This document shows positions 39,556 to 39,748 of a stretch of 39,748 nucleotides of DNA, one piece after another. A program made the position numbers and the translations under genes. Position 1 is the stretch's first letter. Every line of letters begins with the position of its first letter. The DNA comes from Planctomycetota bacterium (lineage in GTDB: Bacteria; Planctomycetota; Phycisphaerae; Phycisphaerales; Phycisphaeraceae), in assembly GCA_026386955.1 (NCBI GenBank), contig JAPLMQ010000011.1, positions 1 to 39,748 on the forward strand, written 5' to 3'. The notes beneath the pieces are model-generated. The model did not search any database, was not told the origin of the DNA, and saw nothing but the letters and a program-made list of their open reading frames with translations.

Positions 39556-39575
39556 CCCGACGGTACGCCGTCGGG
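39556..39575 (+). terminator. Terminator after the HDOD-GGDEF gene
   Basis: Perfect 8-bp stem CCCGACGG / CCGTCGGG with loop TACG, a stable tetraloop-like closure, then TTCGG. It lies 92 nt after the stop. Confidence 0.7.
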
Positions 39576-39596
39576 TTCGGTGGGGTTTGGGCCGTC

Positions 39597-39631
39597 TTGT
39601 TAGCCGGACGCGCAAGCGACGGGACGGGGGG
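39597..39631 (+). repeat. Lone arm of the TTGTTAGCCGG repeat family
   Basis: Matches the left arm of the 35642-35820 element over 35 nt with two differences. A partner arm is not seen in the remaining 117 nt, where nothing else is recognised; it may lie just outside the window. Confidence 0.75.
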
Positions 39632-39748
39632 CATTCAAATCACAGCCGAGGTGTGCTCCAACGATGGTGCCGGCTGTGGCGCTGGGGCGGTGATGGTGTT
39701 GACTGATCGGGCATTCGCGAACTCTTGCCTGGCTTGAGATTGTGCGCC

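Overview
This 39.7 kb, GC-rich window reads as chromosomal DNA of a planctomycete (Planctomycetota, possibly Phycisphaerae-like). The pointers are a MoxR/DUF58/vWA membrane cluster, a giant PQQ-type propeller protein with an inserted methyltransferase-like domain, many genes without a Shine-Dalgarno sequence, and several families of REP-like intergenic inverted repeats. The phylum is inferred from gene content. No rRNA, tRNA, CRISPR array, transposase or prophage gene was recognised.

Layout. 1-8433 (minus): four-gene cluster moxR > DUF58 > BatA-like vWA protein > very large DUF4175-like membrane protein that runs off the left edge. 8676-11219 (minus): PhyH dioxygenase, pyrC and a 67-aa membrane protein. 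11376-14913 (plus): large exported membrane protein and an ABC-2-type ATPase without a visible permease. 15012-15635 (minus): Spy/CpxP-like protein. 15962-19389 (plus): Mrp-type ATPase, a putative zinc metallopeptidase after a structured inverted repeat, and gcvT with a TTG start. 19417-22348 (minus): unknown protein, group-2 sigma-70 factor, ROK glucokinase. 22461-26980 (plus): family-9 glycosyltransferase, ispH, and an MFS transporter fused to HEAT repeats. 27047-34387 (minus): lipoprotein, its coupled partner, a disrupted folD and the 1646-aa PQQ/methyltransferase-like/malectin-like protein. 34736-36711 (plus): unknown 299-aa protein bracketed by two different inverted-repeat elements, then a second PhyH dioxygenase. 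36712-37969: a 1.26 kb non-coding stretch with an array of hairpin modules. 37970-39463 (plus): HDOD-GGDEF protein.

Most genes are core metabolism or envelope functions: pyrimidine synthesis, one-carbon metabolism, isoprenoids, glucose phosphorylation, Fe-S carriage and lipid/polysaccharide glycosylation. The most unusual content is between the genes. At least four inverted-repeat doublets (17088, 24511, 34521, 35642), one single palindrome (26987), one lone arm (39597) and one multi-module array (37370) sit only in intergenic DNA. In two doublets the arms differ by paired substitutions that keep each arm's hairpin, which suggests the folded form is under selection. Other points are a frame-breaking deletion in folD and a recurring arrangement in which a -10-like hexamer lies 6-7 nt before the start codon (pyrC, folD, the 826-aa gene), suggesting leaderless mRNAs.
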